DNA from: DASZVN01 sp035547055
GTDB lineage: Bacteria; Pseudomonadota; Alphaproteobacteria; Rhizobiales; Methylopilaceae
Length of the DNA stretch: 35,898 nt
Assembly: GCA_035547055.1 (NCBI GenBank)
Contig: DASZVN010000089.1
Span: forward strand, 1-35,898
Direction: 5' to 3'
Below, piece after piece: positions 1-9,057 of this stretch. The position numbers were made by a program, and so were the translations under genes. Under the pieces are notes generated by a model. The model was not told where the DNA came from, did not search any database, and saw only the letters and a program-made list of their open reading frames with translations. Every line of letters begins with the position of its first letter. Position 1 is the stretch's first letter.

Positions 1-158
1 GCAGGCAGGCTCGCACTAGATCGGCTACCGGAACTGTCCATCTGGGGGAGCGGTCCTGCGATGATGTCGACGCACTTGCTCGACGCGGCGGGGATGGCGC
101 CGTGTGATGCGATAGTCAAGCGCGATTTCTTCGACGGCGCCGCCGTAGCCCGGGTACG

Positions 159-178
159 GGGGTACGGAATGGTACCCC
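159..178. other. Perfect hairpin in the gene-free left edge
   Basis: Positions 1-291 contain no gene I can support; the short open frames there have no recognisable product and no convincing ribosome binding site. The one clear structure is a perfect 7-bp inverted repeat, GGGGTAC (159-165) and GTACCCC (172-178), with a 6-nt loop. No T-run follows on either strand, so it is not a standard intrinsic terminator. It may be a remnant of a repeat element or an operator. Function unknown. Confidence 0.35.
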
Positions 179-238
179 GCAAATCGGCGATGCAACGCAT
201 CCGGAGGAGCCGCAATGAGCCGACGGCCTGCCGGAAAC

Positions 239-254
239 CGCTGATTTCTCAGCG
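239..254 (-). terminator. Weak hairpin downstream of tRNA-Phe
   Basis: A 6-bp stem (CGCTGA 239-244, TCAGCG 249-254) with a TTTC loop on the plus strand, GAAA on the minus strand, lies about 40 nt beyond the CCA end of the minus-strand tRNA-Phe. A GNRA-type GAAA loop stabilises such stems. Only three T residues follow, so termination here is a guess. A short T-run directly after the tRNA (about 284-288 on the minus strand) is the alternative stop. Confidence 0.25.
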
Positions 255-291
255 AAGATGTCTGCTATGAGATGCAGTGAGAAAAAGGTGA

Positions 292-367
<76 letters not shown>

Positions 368-566
368 CGCCGCGGCGGCGGGCGCCGCAAGCCGGCGCCT
401 TATAGGGGAGGGCACCGCCGGCTGTCCAGCCGCCGCGACGCAGAGGTGCGTCGCGCCGCGCCGCGGTTGCCGCCCGCCGGAGGCTGTGTCCAAATGGCGC
501 CACGAAGCGCACAGGCGGCCGGCGTCGGGAGCGACGCGGGGGAATGCCGAAGCCGAGGAGGGCACG

Positions 567-1982
567 ATGCGCCGGGGATCCTGGGACGGCGCCCGCGCGC
601 CGGTATGGCGGCGCCTCGTGACGGGCGGCGCCGGTGGCGTGGCCGTGCTCGCGGCGTGGCTCGGCTTTGCCGCGGCGGCTCACGCCCAGGCGGGTGGCAA
701 TGCCAGCCTGGTCGCGCGCGGCGAATATCTCGCCCGCGCCGCCGACTGCACCTCGTGCCACACTGTGCCCCAGGGCAGGCCGTTCGCCGGCGGGCGCGCC
801 TTCACGCTGCCCTTCGGCACGATCTACGCGCCCAACATCACCGCGGACAAGAAGACCGGCATCGGCAACTGGTCGGACGACGACTTCGTCCGCGCGCTGC
901 ACGAGGGCGTCACCCGCAGCGGCCGCCACCTCTATCCGGCGATGCCCTACACCTCCTACACGCTGATGAGCCGCGACGACATTCTCGCGATCAAGGCCTA
1001 TCTCTTCAGCCTGCCGCCGGTCAGCCAGCGCAACCAGCGGAGCCGCCTGCGCTTCCCGTTCGACCAGCGCTGGGGGATGTTCTTCTGGAACCTCCTGTTC
1101 AACCCCAACCACCGCTTCCAGCCCGACCCGAAGCAGTCGCCGGCGTGGAACCGCGGCGCCTATCTGGTCGAGGCGCTCGGCCACTGCGCCGAGTGCCACA
1201 CCCCGCGCAACATCGCGATGGCGCGCGACAACGGCCAGGCCTTCGCCGGCGCGATGGCCCAGGGCTGGACCGCCTACAACATCACGCCGGACAAGCAGTC
1301 CGGCATCGGCGCCTGGTCCGACGCCGCGCTCACGAGCTTCCTTGCGAGCGGCCATGCCGAGGGCCACAGCGCCGCCGCCGGCCCGATGGGCGAGGTGGTC
1401 GAGAACAGCCTGCGCCACCTCACCAAGGACGACATCGCTGCGATCGTGACCTATCTCAAGACGGTCCGGCCGATCGCGAACGCGCCTGCGGTCGCAACCG
1501 ACCCGCCAGCCAGGCAGTCGCCGGCCGCCCCGGTGGCGTTGGGCGACCTCGGCACCCGCACCTTCGCCGGCGAGTGCGCCGGCTGCCATGCCTGGGACGG
1601 CAGTGGCGTGCAGTCGCCGGCCGCGGCGCTGATCGGCAGCCGCACCGTCAACGATCCGGCCGGCACCAATCTCGTCAACGTGATGCTCGAGGGCGTCTAT
1701 CTCGATCTGAACGGCGGGCCGGTGTTCATGCCGCCGTTCGCCGCCGCGCATTCGAACGACGAGATCGCGGCCGTCGCGAATTTCGTCAATCACCGCTTCG
1801 GCAACGGCGCCGCCCACGTCACCGCCGCCGACGTCGTCAGCGCCCGGCACGGCAATGTCGAGCCGTGGCCGGACTGGTGGCTCTGGCTCGGCACCGCAGT
1901 CGCGATCATCGTCGCGCTGCTGGTCATCCGCCTGATCGTGTGGATCGTGTCGCTGCCGTTCCGTCGCCGGGTGCCGGCGTGA
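567..1982 (+). CDS. Membrane-anchored triheme cytochrome c, dehydrogenase cytochrome subunit type
   Basis: A 471-aa c-type cytochrome that should pass electrons from a periplasmic dehydrogenase (alcohol, aldehyde or gluconate type) to the respiratory chain. Three CxxCH haem sites are visible at residues 61-65 (CTSCH), 207-211 (CAECH) and 337-341 (CAGCH), with candidate axial methionines in YPAMPY, AGPMGE and VFMPPF. Residues 13-41 form a signal peptide ending AHAQA. A hydrophobic segment near the C-terminus (WWLWLGTAVAIIVALLVIRL) followed by arginines anchors it in the inner membrane. The ATG at 567 is chosen because GAGGAGGG lies 5-12 nt upstream and the signal peptide follows directly; the frame stays open to an ATG at 486, but that would add a polar tail. 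No dehydrogenase subunit is adjacent, so its partner is unknown. The family resembles the three-haem subunit of membrane alcohol and gluconate dehydrogenases. Confidence 0.9.
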   Translation: MRRGSWDGARAPVWRRLVTGGAGGVAVLAAWLGFAAAAHAQAGGNASLVARGEYLARAADCTSCHTVPQGRPFAGGRAFTLPFGTIYAPNITADKKTGIGNWSDDDFVRALHEGVTRSGRHLYPAMPYTSYTLMSRDDILAIKAYLFSLPPVSQRNQRSRLRFPFDQRWGMFFWNLLFNPNHRFQPDPKQSPAWNRGAYLVEALGHCAECHTPRNIAMARDNGQAFAGAMAQGWTAYNITPDKQSGIGAWSDAALTSFLASGHAEGHSAAAGPMGEVVENSLRHLTKDDIAAIVTYLKTVRPIANAPAVATDPPARQSPAAPVALGDLGTRTFAGECAGCHAWDGSGVQSPAAALIGSRTVNDPAGTNLVNVMLEGVYLDLNGGPVFMPPFAAAHSNDEIAAVANFVNHRFGNGAAHVTAADVVSARHGNVEPWPDWWLWLGTAVAIIVALLVIRLIVWIVSLPFRRRVPA

Positions 1983-2128
1983 AGGGCATCGCGCGGCCGG
2001 CCGGCGCGGCGCGGGCGATGGCGCTCGCGCTGGTCCTCGCCGCCGCGCTTGCGGCCTGCGCGAGCGACGACACCACGGTCACGGTGCCCGGCTACAGCAA
2101 GGGCGCGGTGGTCGCGCAGGCGCGCTAG
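1979..2128 (+). CDS. Small putative lipoprotein (49 aa)
   Basis: A short reading frame starting with GTG at 1979, overlapping the TGA of the cytochrome gene (GTGA), which implies translational coupling. The product has a basic N-terminus (KGIARPAGAARA), a hydrophobic stretch (MALALVLAAALAA) and a lipobox LAAC, predicting a mature lipidated peptide of about 24 residues beginning CASDDTTVTVPGY. I recognise no family. It could be a small assembly or anchoring factor for the cytochrome, but that rests only on the overlap. An internal ATG at the start of the hydrophobic stretch would also keep the lipobox. Confidence 0.6.
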   Translation: MKGIARPAGAARAMALALVLAAALAACASDDTTVTVPGYSKGAVVAQAR

Positions 2129-2233
2129 GCGGCGATGGCTTCTCTTCGAGCCGCCACCGCGCTCCGGCCTCGGGATCGTGCGCCAGCGGCGGTGCTGGCA
2201 CCGCGGCGTCCGCCACGATAAGAAGGCGGCGGA

Positions 2234-2310
2234 GTCCCCGTAGCTCAGCCGGATAGAGCACTGGTTTCCTAAACCAGGTGTCGCGTGTTCGAGTCACGCC
2301 GGGGACGCCA
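2234..2310 (+). tRNA. tRNA-Arg (anticodon CCT)
   Basis: A 77-nt cloverleaf. The acceptor arm GTCCCCG pairs with CGGGGAC, the D arm is AGCTCAGCCGGATAGAGC, and the anticodon stem CTGGT/ACCAG encloses the loop TTCCTAA with anticodon CCT, reading AGG. The T arm contains GTTCGAGTC. Discriminator G and CCA are encoded at the 3' end (2307-2310). It sits alone between the cytochrome genes and a minus-strand gene. tRNA-Arg(CCT) is a frequent integration site for mobile elements, but no duplicated 3' end or integrase is visible here. Confidence 0.97.
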
Positions 2311-2339
2311 ACAACCCGCAGCGCAGCCTGTGCCGGCGT

Positions 2340-2783
2340 TCAGGCGAACAGCGACGGCGTCAGCACGGCCGGGAAATTCGGCTCCCTGAACAGCGCGAGG
2401 TGCCGGTCGCGGCCGAAGGTGAAGCCGTAGTTCACGTTGATGCCGAGGATCGTGTACGGGTTGTTGCTCAGCGACCCGGTCCGATGCCCGGGAGGCACGA
2501 AGTCTACCCGTCCGTCTGCAAACGCGCCTTCGTAGTACCATTTCTGAAAGGTTTCGATGGCGCCGACGGTGATGGGGCCGCAGACGCCGTCGACCTTGGG
2601 CGCGGCGCCGCTGCCGAACGTCTTCCCCGCCTTGTCCCTGAGCTTGCCCCACATCGCGTTCAGGAAATACTGCACCAGCAGCACGTCCTCGCGACGGTTG
2701 ACGCCGCCGCGCCCGACGGCGGCATCGTTCAGGTAGACGACCGTGATCGCCCCCGGGCTGCTGACGACCCTGACAGTCGGCAT
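2340..2783 (-). CDS. Peptidoglycan-binding-domain-like protein
   Basis: A 147-aa protein without signal peptide or membrane segment. Residues around 50-83 contain VDGVCGPITVGAIETFQKW, matching the pattern xxDGxxGPxTxxAIxxFQ of the PG_binding_1 fold, preceded by the helix RREDVLLVQYFLNAMW that starts that domain. The rest (GFTFGRDRHLALFREP and the PNFPAVLTPSLFA tail) is unfamiliar. The ATG at 2783 is chosen over an upstream in-frame start because GAGGGGAGC lies just before it. It is monocistronic, with its 3' end facing tRNA-Arg. Without an export signal it may bind something other than cell wall, or leave by a non-Sec route. I would not assign an enzyme activity. Confidence 0.7.
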   Translation of the reverse strand: MPTVRVVSSPGAITVVYLNDAAVGRGGVNRREDVLLVQYFLNAMWGKLRDKAGKTFGSGAAPKVDGVCGPITVGAIETFQKWYYEGAFADGRVDFVPPGHRTGSLSNNPYTILGINVNYGFTFGRDRHLALFREPNFPAVLTPSLFA

Positions 2784-2942
2784 CGCGCTCCCCTCGGAAG
2801 TCCAGCCAAGCAGACTGTAGAGAAGCGGGCGGGTACGGGCAACAAGTCCAAATGGGGCCTGGGCGCAGCCCAGTACTCTCAAGAATTTTCGGCTGCGCGC
2901 TCTATGGAAGCGCGGCCCGCAGCCGATCCCGCGCCCGCATCC

Positions 2943-4109
2943 TCATGCTGCGAGCGCGGTCTCGACCAGGCGCACCCAGTAGGAGGCGCCATAGGGAATG
3001 GCCGCGTCGTTGAAGTCGTAGGCCGGGTGGTGCAGGCCGGCGGTGTCGCCGTTGCCGACGAAGATGAAGGCGCCGGGCCGTGCCTCCAGCATGAAGGAGA
3101 AATCCTCCGCGCCCATCACCGGGGGCGTCGCGGGATCGACCGCGCCCGAGCCGGCGACCTCGGTCGCGATGCGGGTCGCGAGCGCGGCGCAGGCCGGATC
3201 GTTGATCGTGACCGGGTAGTCGCGCCGGTAGCTCACGGTCGCCTTGGCGCCGAAAGACGTTGCGATGGTCTCCGCGATCGTGGTGATGCGCTCCTGGAGG
3301 AGGTCGCGGATCTGGGGATCGAGGCTCCGCGCGGTGCCGGCGAGATGCGCCGTCTGGGGGATGACGTTGTCGGTGGTGCCGGCCTGGAAGATCGTGGTCG
3401 AGACCACCGCGGCCTTCAGCGGATCAGCGTTGCGGGCGACGATCGACTGCAGCGCGGTCACGATATGGCTGCCGACCAGGACCGGATCGACCGTGAGATG
3501 CGGCGCCGCGGCATGGCCGCCGCGGCCCTCGATGTCGATCTCCCAGCGGTCGGCCGAGGCCATCAGCGGGCCGGGGCGGAGCGCGAACGAGCCGACCGCC
3601 ATGCCCGGCATGTTGTGCATGCCATAGACCTCCTCGACCGCGAACCGCTCCATCAGGCCGTCGTCGACCATGGCCTTGCCGCCGGCGCCGCCCTCCTCGG
3701 CGGGCTGGAACGCGACCACCACGGTGCCGGCGAAGTTGCGGCTGTCGGCGAGCTGGCGCGCGGCGCCGAGCAGCATCGCGGTGTGGCCGTCATGGCCGCA
3801 GGCGTGCATCAGGCCTGGGTTCTGCGACTTGTAGGCCGCCGCGCCGATCTCGGTGATCGGCAGCGCGTCCATGTCGGCGCGGAGCAGGATCACCCGGCCG
3901 TCGCCGCCGTTCTTGCCGCGGAGCACGCCGACGACGCCGGTGCGGCCGATGCCCTCGACCACCTCGTCGCAGCCGAAGGCGCGGAGCTTGTCCGCGACGA
4001 ACGCCGCGGTCTCGTGGACGTCGTAGAGCAGCTCGGGGTGGGCGTGGATGTGCCGCCGCCAGGCGGCGATCTCCTCGGCGGTCTCGGCCAGGCGGTTGAC
4101 GATCGGCAT
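2943..4109 (-). CDS. M20 family metallo-amidohydrolase
   Basis: A 388-aa cytosolic amidohydrolase of the M20/HipO (hippurate hydrolase, IAA-amino acid hydrolase) group, which cleaves N-acyl amino acids or similar amides with two divalent metals. The metal and catalytic residues are all present: CGHDGH (C104, H106, H109), the PAEEG pair E138-E139, H165 in GMHNMPG, and a late HHPAYDFND His. GAEDFSFM near the C-terminus is also typical. Length is normal for the family. ATG at 4109 is preferred; another in-frame ATG at 4118 is only three codons upstream. The gene starts 53 bp after the malQ::treY stop on the same strand, so it is probably the distal gene of the glycogen/trehalose operon, though its chemistry is unrelated. 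Substrate cannot be told from sequence. Confidence 0.92.
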   Translation of the reverse strand: MPIVNRLAETAEEIAAWRRHIHAHPELLYDVHETAAFVADKLRAFGCDEVVEGIGRTGVVGVLRGKNGGDGRVILLRADMDALPITEIGAAAYKSQNPGLMHACGHDGHTAMLLGAARQLADSRNFAGTVVVAFQPAEEGGAGGKAMVDDGLMERFAVEEVYGMHNMPGMAVGSFALRPGPLMASADRWEIDIEGRGGHAAAPHLTVDPVLVGSHIVTALQSIVARNADPLKAAVVSTTIFQAGTTDNVIPQTAHLAGTARSLDPQIRDLLQERITTIAETIATSFGAKATVSYRRDYPVTINDPACAALATRIATEVAGSGAVDPATPPVMGAEDFSFMLEARPGAFIFVGNGDTAGLHHPAYDFNDAAIPYGASYWVRLVETALAA

Positions 4110-4161
4110 GGGTTCCATTCCCGCGGCGAAGCCCGAATTTTCCTGCCGCTGCGCCGCGCGG

Positions 4162-7100
4162 TCAATCAGCCATAAGCACAGCCGCGGGGAAGGCCGCGAA
4201 CAGCGCGGCTGCAGCAACGCCGCCGGGCGCGGCCTCGACGGCGACGCCGGTCAGCGCATCCGTCCAAGTGCCGGCGGGGAGGGCGACCGTGGTGTCCTGC
4301 CAGACGGCGCCGAGCGGCCAGGCGTCGCCGCCGAGGCGGCCGGCGAGAAGGTGCGGCACGACCACCGCGAGCCGCGTGCCGTGATGGGCGCGAATGAACG
4401 CGACGAGGTGCTCGCCGAGCGCGCCGCGGGTCGCGAGCGGGCGGTAGTCGCCTTCGGCGAAGAGCGCCGGCGCGGCGGCCCGGGCCGCGAGCAGCGCGGC
4501 CAGGAGACGCGCCTTGACCCGCCCGTCGCGCCAGTCGCGGAGGACGGCGGGCCAGTCGGCGGCGCCGCCGAGCGCGGCGGTGCGGGCGGCGAAGTCGACC
4601 GGGCGGCGGTTGTCGGGATCGACCAGCGCGAAGTCCCAGAGCTCCGTGCCCTGGTAGACGTCCGGGATGCCCGGCACCGTGCATTTCAGGACGGTGCGGA
4701 CAAGGCCGTTCAGGGCGCCGGCGAAGGCGAGCCGCCGCGCCAGCGGCAGGAGCGCCGCCAGCGCCTCGCTCTCCGGCCGCAGCACGGCGTCGATCAGGGA
4801 AGCGGCGGCGGCCTCGTAGCCCTCGTCGGGATTGACCCAGCTGGTGCGGCGCTTGGCCTCCCGCAGCGCCTTCGTGGCGAAGGCCTTCATGCGCTCGGCG
4901 AAGCCGGTCCATTCCGCCACCGGGGCGGGGCTCTCTCCCATCAGCGCCAGCGGCCAGGCGCCGACCAGGCTCTGCAGCAGGAGGTAGCGGTCGTCGGCGT
5001 CGGGGATCGGCCCCTCCTCGCCGCGACCGAGATGGGGCGCGACGGCCGCTTCCCATTGCCCGACGGCTGCCGTCCAGTCCTGCGGAAATTCCGACAGCGC
5101 CAGCAGGCGGCCGCGGGAATCCTCGCCCCGCTTGGTGTCGTGGGTAGCGCTCGCGATCATCGCGTGCGGCCAGTGCTCTTCCCGTGCCGCGTTCGCCGCG
5201 TGGAAGCCGTCCACGGCAAGGCCGAAGCGGCCAGGGTCGCCGCCGACCTCGTTCAGCGCGAGCAGGCGGACGAAGCGATAGAACAGCGTGTCCTCCACGC
5301 TCTTCGCCATCACCGGGCCGGTGAGCTGCTGGAAGCGGCGGCGGAAGCGGGCGATGAGCGTCGCCGCTTCGGCGGGCGCGGTGCCGTCGGCATCGGCCTC
5401 GGCGATCAGGGCGGCGGCGATGAAGTCGTGCACCGAGCGGTCGGGCAGCGCGCTGCCGCGCTTGGCGCGGCGCACGGTCTCGGCGATCAGGCGGCGGTCC
5501 TCGTCGGACGGGCCGGCCTCGTCGATATAGCTGCGATAGACCGGCAGGCGGGCGACGATCTCGACGAGCGCGCGGCGGAGCGCGGTCGCGGTGAGGTCGC
5601 GGGTGTGGCGGTCGAGGTCGGCGCAGCGCTTGAGGTCGGAGACCAGCACCTCGAGCTCGCTCGCGAAGCTCGTCTCCAGCACCTCCTCCTTGGTCGCGCG
5701 GACGAGCGCCGGATAGGCCTCGCGGATGCCGGTGAGGTCGCGATAGAGCCGGTCGAACGCGGCCTCGGCCGGGCGGGCGGCGAAGAGGCCGTCGATCAGG
5801 TTGAGGGCATCGTAGCCGGTGGTGCCGGCGACCGGCCAGGGCCGGAGCGCCTCGCCCGGCTCCAGGATCTTCTCGACGACGATGTAGAAGCCGGGGCCGA
5901 CGGCGGCCTGCAGCGCGCGAAGATAGCCGGCCGGGTCGGCGAGGCCGTCGACATGGTCGATGCGGAGCCCCTGGACGCGGCCTTCGGCGACGAGGCGGAA
6001 GATCAGGCGATGGGCGGTCTCGAACAGCGCCGCGTCTTCCATGCGGAGCCCGGCGAGGCCGTTGATGTCGAAGAAGCGGCGATAGTTGATGTCGCTCGCC
6101 GCGACGCGCCAATGGGCGAGGCGGTAGCTCTGCCCTTCGAGGATGCGGTGGAGCGTGCCGAAGCTCTCCGGCTGGCCCGGAGTGCCGTTGATCAGGCCGA
6201 TGGCGCGCCCGATCGCCTCGGCGAGCGGCGGCGAGGCCCCGGCGGCCGCGGCGAGGCGCGCCTTCAGCGCGGCGGCTTCGGCGGGGAAGCCGGCGCGGCG
6301 GGCAGGATCGGCCTCCTCGGCCATGACGCGGAGCCGCTCGGAGATCGCCATCGCTTCGCCCGCCGCGGCAGGGTCGGCGTCGCCGAGCGCCGCCAGCGCG
6401 CGGTCGAGCACGATCGGGTAGCGGAGCGGCGAGATCGGAAAGCGGTGCTCGAAATGCCAGACGCTGAAGCTGCCCTCGTCCGGGTCGAAGCGCAGCGCGA
6501 GCTGCCCGGCATCGAGCGCGTCGCCATAGCGGGCGCCGAGGAACGGCAGCACCAGCTTGCCGTCGGCGCCGAGGCGCTGCCAGTCGATGTCGAAGATCGG
6601 CTGCGGCGCGAGCTCGCCCCATTCCAGCACGTCGAGCCAGGCGCGATTGTCGGCGCCGCCGACCCCCATGTGGTTCGGCACGATGTCGAGGATGAGGCCG
6701 AGCCCGTGCCGCTTCAGCGCCTCGGACAGGCGGACGAAGCCGTCCTCGCCGCCGAGCTCGGGGTTGATCGCGTCGTGGTCGACGATGTCGTAGCCGTGGG
6801 TCGAGCCGGGGCGCGCCTTCAGGATCGGCGAGGCGTAGAGGTGGCTGACGCCGAGGCGGGCGAGATAGGGCACCACCGCCACCGCGTCGTCGAAGGTGAA
6901 GCCCTTGTGGAACTGCAGCCGGTAGGTCGCCCGCGGCGGCGGCGCGGCGAGCGCGCTGCCGCCGTTCCGGCGGCCGCGGCCCTCGCCCGCGAGCGCGGCG
7001 GCGAGCTTGCCGAGATCGCCGCCCGGCGCCGTCACCGCCTCGAGCGGCACCGGCAGGCGGCGGCGCCAGTTGGGGTGCGGGTCGCCGACGCCGGGCAGGT

Positions 7101-9057
7101 TGGCCTGCACCAGCTCGCCGGCGATGTCCTCGATCTGGATGGCGGCGAGCGCGGCGGCGGAGCGGGCGAGATAGCGCGCCGCGGCCTCGAACGGCGGCTC
7201 CTCGGGCGGCTCGGGGGCGGGAACGAGGCCCTCGGCGAACAGCGCCGCGGCGAGCGCCTGCTTGTCGCCTGCGCGGGCGCGTTCCTGCTCCGCCGCCATC
7301 GCCTGGTCGTAGACCCCGACCGAGTGGCGCAGGTCGATGTCGAGCCCGCGCCACCAGCCGCGGAAGGTCGGCAGGTCGTGGGTGGTGATCGCGGCGAGGG
7401 CCGAGCGCGGATAGTCGGCCGGCCGCCGGAAGGCGCCGTCGCCGCCGCGCTCGAAGATGAGGAGACGGTAGCTCAGGAGGCCGGCCGCCATGATGCGGTC
7501 GGAAAAGCCCTCCGGGGCGTTGCCGAGATCCTCGGCGATGACCGCGCAGCCGCCACGGCGGCTCTCCAGGCGGAGCACGGCGAGAAGCTGGTCGAGCGGG
7601 TAGTCGACATAGGCGCCCGCCGTCGCCGGCCCGCCCCCGGGGATCAGGAACAGCCGGCGGAGCTGGAAGGCGTGGTCGATGCGGAGCGCCCCGGCGTGGC
7701 GCATGTTGGCGGCGACGACGGCGCGGAAGGCGGCGAGGCCTTGCGCCTCGAGCGCGATCGGGTCGAACGGCGGCAGGCCCCAGTCCTGCCCCTGCGGCGC
7801 GATGGGGTCCGGCGGCGCGCCGATCGAAAGGGCGGCGGCGAAGCGCTCCGGCGCCGCCCACATCTCCGCGCCGCCGCGGTCGCAGCCGACGGCGAGGTCG
7901 CGGTAGAGGCCGATCGCCATGCCGGCCTGCCGCGCCGCGGCCGCCGCGGCGCCGAGCTGGAGGTCGGCCTGCCATTGCAGCCAGGCATGGAAGGCGATCG
8001 CGTCGTCGTTCCCGGCGGCGAAGCGGCGCACCTCGGGCGAGTCCGCCCGGCGATAGGCATCGGGCCAGTCGCCGAGCCAGCAATGGCCCCGCTGCCATAG
8101 ATGGACCGACAAGGCTTCGAAGATGGCGTGGCGTTGGAGCGCCTCGCCGGCGTCGGCCCGGAAGCGGTCGAAGCGGGGATCGCCGCCGCGGGCGCGAAAG
8201 GCCCGCCACAGCCGCTCGAGCAGCGGCAGCTTGATTGCCCAGACCTCGGCGTGGCTCGCCAGCGGGGCGTCGCGGAGCAGGGCGATCTCGGCCTCGCGCC
8301 CGGCGAGGAGCGCCGCGCCGCCGCTCTCGGCGAAGCCGTCGATCCGGCGCGGATCGATATGGATGGTCTCGAGGAACAGCCGCGACGACGGCGAATAGGG
8401 CGAGATCTTGCTGCGGTCGGCGCCGAACAGCGCGTGGACCGGGCTCAAGCCCAGGAAGGCGGCGCCGGTGGCGCCGGCCTCCGCGGCGAGGCGGCCCGCG
8501 GCGGCGTAGTCGCCGATGCCGAGATCGTCCTGGAGCCGCAGGCCGTAGAGCTGGGCCGTGACGCCCCACAACCGCTCCTCCGCGCCCGCCGGCGGCTGGC
8601 AGGTCGCCGGGGCCGCGACCACCAGCGCCTCGGCGCGCCGCGCCCCGCTCGCGGCCCGCAGCCGATGGTAGCCCGCCGGCAGCGGCGGCAGGCGCAGCAT
8701 CGCGCCGCCGCCGGGCGCGGCGACGGCGGTGGATTCCCCTCCGTCCTCGCCGCCCCCTTCCAGCGCGAGCCGCCAGGCGACCATGTCGCCCGCCCTGGCC
8801 CCGCCGAGCGGAACGGTCCCGCGGCGGGCTGCGGCGAGCGCGACGACCGGCGACAGCAGGTCGTCGCGAAGCGCGCGGATGCGGGCGAGGCTGTCGGCCG
8901 CTTCGCCGGCGGTCGCCGCCGGAAAGCCGAACGCCGCGGCGATGGCGCGCTTGGTCTCGGGCGAGACGATGGTCGGGCGGCCGAACGCGTCCGTGTGCGA
9001 GGGATGGATGCCGAGCGCGTCGGCGAGCGCGTCGAGCGTCTCGTCGCCGCCGGCCAT
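4162..9057 (-). CDS. treY: Bifunctional 4-alpha-glucanotransferase / malto-oligosyltrehalose synthase (MalQ::TreY fusion)
   Basis: A 1631-aa two-enzyme protein. Residues 1 to about 700 are a GH77 amylomaltase (MalQ): nucleophile Asp in RIDHAF near 460, acid/base Glu in IAEDLG near 509, and the Asp of TTHDLP near 561. From about 705 onward it is a GH13 maltooligosyl-trehalose synthase (TreY), opening with YRLQFHKGFTFDDA, with IVPNHMG, the nucleophile in GLRIDHVDGL near 1035, the Glu of VEKILEPGE near 1063 and ATHDTKRGED near 1306. TreY isomerises the reducing-end alpha-1,4 bond of a maltodextrin to alpha,alpha-1,1, while MalQ redistributes glucan units and can lengthen short oligosaccharides to usable size. 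The ATG at 9057 overlaps the treZ stop (TGATG), which decides the start; the frame is open further upstream, but that part is treZ read in another frame. Fusions of this kind are known in proteobacteria. All catalytic residues look intact in both halves. Confidence 0.93.
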   Translation of the reverse strand: MAGGDETLDALADALGIHPSHTDAFGRPTIVSPETKRAIAAAFGFPAATAGEAADSLARIRALRDDLLSPVVALAAARRGTVPLGGARAGDMVAWRLALEGGGEDGGESTAVAAPGGGAMLRLPPLPAGYHRLRAASGARRAEALVVAAPATCQPPAGAEERLWGVTAQLYGLRLQDDLGIGDYAAAGRLAAEAGATGAAFLGLSPVHALFGADRSKISPYSPSSRLFLETIHIDPRRIDGFAESGGAALLAGREAEIALLRDAPLASHAEVWAIKLPLLERLWRAFRARGGDPRFDRFRADAGEALQRHAIFEALSVHLWQRGHCWLGDWPDAYRRADSPEVRRFAAGNDDAIAFHAWLQWQADLQLGAAAAAARQAGMAIGLYRDLAVGCDRGGAEMWAAPERFAAALSIGAPPDPIAPQGQDWGLPPFDPIALEAQGLAAFRAVVAANMRHAGALRIDHAFQLRRLFLIPGGGPATAGAYVDYPLDQLLAVLRLESRRGGCAVIAEDLGNAPEGFSDRIMAAGLLSYRLLIFERGGDGAFRRPADYPRSALAAITTHDLPTFRGWWRGLDIDLRHSVGVYDQAMAAEQERARAGDKQALAAALFAEGLVPAPEPPEEPPFEAAARYLARSAAALAAIQIEDIAGELVQANLPGVGDPHPNWRRRLPVPLEAVTAPGGDLGKLAAALAGEGRGRRNGGSALAAPPPRATYRLQFHKGFTFDDAVAVVPYLARLGVSHLYASPILKARPGSTHGYDIVDHDAINPELGGEDGFVRLSEALKRHGLGLILDIVPNHMGVGGADNRAWLDVLEWGELAPQPIFDIDWQRLGADGKLVLPFLGARYGDALDAGQLALRFDPDEGSFSVWHFEHRFPISPLRYPIVLDRALAALGDADPAAAGEAMAISERLRVMAEEADPARRAGFPAEAAALKARLAAAAGASPPLAEAIGRAIGLINGTPGQPESFGTLHRILEGQSYRLAHWRVAASDINYRRFFDINGLAGLRMEDAALFETAHRLIFRLVAEGRVQGLRIDHVDGLADPAGYLRALQAAVGPGFYIVVEKILEPGEALRPWPVAGTTGYDALNLIDGLFAARPAEAAFDRLYRDLTGIREAYPALVRATKEEVLETSFASELEVLVSDLKRCADLDRHTRDLTATALRRALVEIVARLPVYRSYIDEAGPSDEDRRLIAETVRRAKRGSALPDRSVHDFIAAALIAEADADGTAPAEAATLIARFRRRFQQLTGPVMAKSVEDTLFYRFVRLLALNEVGGDPGRFGLAVDGFHAANAAREEHWPHAMIASATHDTKRGEDSRGRLLALSEFPQDWTAAVGQWEAAVAPHLGRGEEGPIPDADDRYLLLQSLVGAWPLALMGESPAPVAEWTGFAERMKAFATKALREAKRRTSWVNPDEGYEAAAASLIDAVLRPESEALAALLPLARRLAFAGALNGLVRTVLKCTVPGIPDVYQGTELWDFALVDPDNRRPVDFAARTAALGGAADWPAVLRDWRDGRVKARLLAALLAARAAAPALFAEGDYRPLATRGALGEHLVAFIRAHHGTRLAVVVPHLLAGRLGGDAWPLGAVWQDTTVALPAGTWTDALTGVAVEAAPGGVAAAALFAAFPAAVLMAD

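Noticed and set aside
159..178. Intrinsic terminator at the left edge
   Set aside because: The stem is good but no T-run follows on either strand.
61..270. 69-codon plus-strand frame at the left edge
   Set aside because: No Shine-Dalgarno, no recognised motif, and contains a hairpin that looks extragenic.
2234..2310. tRNA-Arg as attachment site of an integrated element
   Set aside because: No direct repeat of the tRNA 3' end, integrase or excision gene was seen in the following sequence.
4048..8100. Plus-strand open frame of 1350 codons opposite malQ::treY
   Set aside because: The minus-strand gene has complete catalytic motifs; the opposite frame is Arg/Ala/Gly/Glu-rich low-information sequence without any family likeness, as expected from GC-rich antisense codons.
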